From the NCBI GenBank assembly GCA_034766995.1, contig CM068317.1, positions 36,354,249 to 36,418,248 of the forward strand: DNA of 64,000 nt, written 5' to 3'. A program made the position numbers and the translations under genes. The stretch comes from Acanthacorydalis orientalis. Taxonomy: Eukaryota; Arthropoda; Insecta; Megaloptera; Corydalidae. A model generated the notes under the pieces. The model saw nothing but the letters and a program-made list of their open reading frames with translations, was not told the DNA's origin and did no database searches. Below, piece after piece: positions 62,810 to 64,000 of this stretch. The number at the start of each line of letters is the position of its first letter. Position 1 is the first letter of the stretch.

Positions 62810-63141
62810 GTAAGCCTGTTTTAATATTTGTAATTATAGATATTTTTTTATAAATACTGATATTAATAATTCGATTCATCTTGTGAAAATATAAACACTT
62901 TTTGATATTAATGACGATATAAATTGATGCTTAACATGGTAGTTAAACACTTTCAAGTACAACAGGTGAAATTAGTTTCTAAGCTTAGAAGCTTATTAGA
63001 TCGTACGGGGAAAGTAATCGAAATTAATTTTAAGATGTAATGTAATTAGTTTAAGCCTCGTATTAAAGTGATTTAAAGCAATTAAATTTACGTTCATTTA
63101 GTCTGTTTACTGTGATGGAATCTCAATGTCTATGTAAGTGC

Positions 63142-63144
<3 letters not shown>

Positions 63145-63182
<38 letters not shown>

Positions 63183-63202
63183 GTATATATATGTATATAT
63201 AG
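63145..63202. repeat. (TA)n microsatellite, interrupted
   Basis: TA run with TTATATGTATATATG interruptions. Confidence 0.9.
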
Positions 63203-63402
63203 CAAGAAAGAGACAGAGAAAGAATAACTGGTTAAAAAAGAGAAACCGTTGCTTAATAATCTAAAATATTCGAATAAGTTGTCTCTTTTATTATTCTTAT
63301 ATTAATAGTTTATACTATAAATTTGATTTCAATTAATTGAATTATAAATTAAAATACTAGGCTAATAATTACAATAATTCAATGTTAATAATTTAAACGA
63401 TA

Positions 63403-63500
63403 ATCTGATCAGGGTTAATCTGATCAGACGTCACCTGTCCAGACCAAACGTGACCTGACTAAATCAAACCTGATTGGATCAGACCAGTCTGGAGCCGATA
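63403..63500. repeat. Degenerate short-period repeat with CTGATCAG palindromes
   Basis: A 15-base unit (aatctgatcagggtt / aatctgatcagacgt) is duplicated at 63403-63432. Variants of cctgwcc, agacca and tgacctga follow to about 63495. The palindrome ctgatcag occurs at 63405-63412 and 63420-63427. It is much richer in G+C than the intron around it. Confidence 0.65.
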
Positions 63501-64000
63501 TAACCAGATTTTATTTAAAATTATATAATAAAACAAAAATATGGTTTTATATGACTAAAACCAAGTAAATGCTTTTTTAAAAAAAATTGAAATCATATAA
63601 ATAAAATAAGTATACTTTTTTCCTAAAAGATTTAATCTCATAATGATAAATTCTCGTTCTTTTCTAAAAAAATAATAAATATGTATTTATAAGGTTCTTT
63701 ACTTGCACATTAACAAAGATTTAACAGATAATGTACTTTTCGTCATAAAATGTTTGATGATGATAAATAATTTGCTGTGAAATCAAATTATTATTATTTT
63801 TTGTGTTAAATATCCCAAAACTAAAATAACAACCTCTCATTAAAATTAAATACTCTAAAATTAAAACCACAACCACTTATCAATTGAAATTTAATTGTTC
63901 ATTAAGAAAATGGTTAATTTTACAAAAATGATAAATTTACTAGGTTTTGTTCAGTATTTTGTCAATTTATGTATATATATAAATATATATATACATATAT

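Larger units (their letters stand above)
62810..64000 (+). other. Intron of the membrane-protein gene (partial)
   Basis: It starts with the GTAAGC donor and continues to the window edge. It includes a TA/GA array at 63145-63202 and a degenerate short repeat at 63403-63500. No further exon was seen. Confidence 0.5.

Overview
This is very AT-rich (roughly 80% A+T by eye), intron-rich, gene-poor animal nuclear DNA, most likely from an insect and plausibly a bee or other hymenopteran. The reasons are the very dense (TA)n, (TA)n(TG)n and (TA)n(GA)n microsatellites (about one every kilobase), degenerate mariner transposons with TA-flanked ends, CpG-rich islands in an AT desert, short exons with consensus GT/AG junctions separated by multi-kilobase introns, and small secreted-peptide genes with terminal glycine codons. 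There are no bacterial operons, RBSs, CRISPR arrays or recognisable tRNA/rRNA genes. Nearly every long open frame rich in Tyr-Ile is a translated (TA)n array and is not a gene.

Layout. 0-8 kb: a CpG-richer island near the left edge with a possible minus-strand exon (554-610); a plus-strand coding exon at 4062-4163 with a perfect palindromic CRE (TGACGTCA) just upstream; a convincing minus-strand coding exon at 7445-7620 with a CAG|GTAAGT donor. 8-42 kb: mostly introns or intergenic DNA, with mariner relics at 13.1, 25.5 and 33.5-34.0 kb, a possible plus-strand exon at 18.84 kb, a 46-codon ORF at 22.8 kb, and a patch of broken minus-strand coding-like sequence at 35.6-36.7 kb. 42-54 kb: two minus-strand three-exon genes that encode small secreted proteins. 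They share the same architecture: an 18-codon signal-peptide exon ending in phase 0, a second exon starting Asn-Gly, a phase-1 donor, a tiny third exon ending in Gly-stop, a TATA box and an AATAAA. One makes a 54-residue precursor, the other a 138-residue precursor with nine hexapeptide NGQ-type repeats. I regard this pair as the most interesting content. A mariner deletion derivative lies between them and a palindromic MITE lies just outside. 54-64 kb: a 151-bp MITE, a nested inverted repeat at 58.7 kb, an unassigned 108-codon ORF at 58.9 kb, a CpG-rich island at 60.4-60.7 kb, and the N-terminal exon of a synaptotagmin-like membrane protein (62514-62809) whose remaining exons lie to the right of the window.

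How the parts relate. The window appears to contain the ends of at least two or three larger neuronal or housekeeping genes, of which only isolated exons fall here, plus one self-contained mini-cluster of two secreted-peptide paralogues. Single-exon calls rest on reading frame, base composition and splice consensus only; no homology search was possible.
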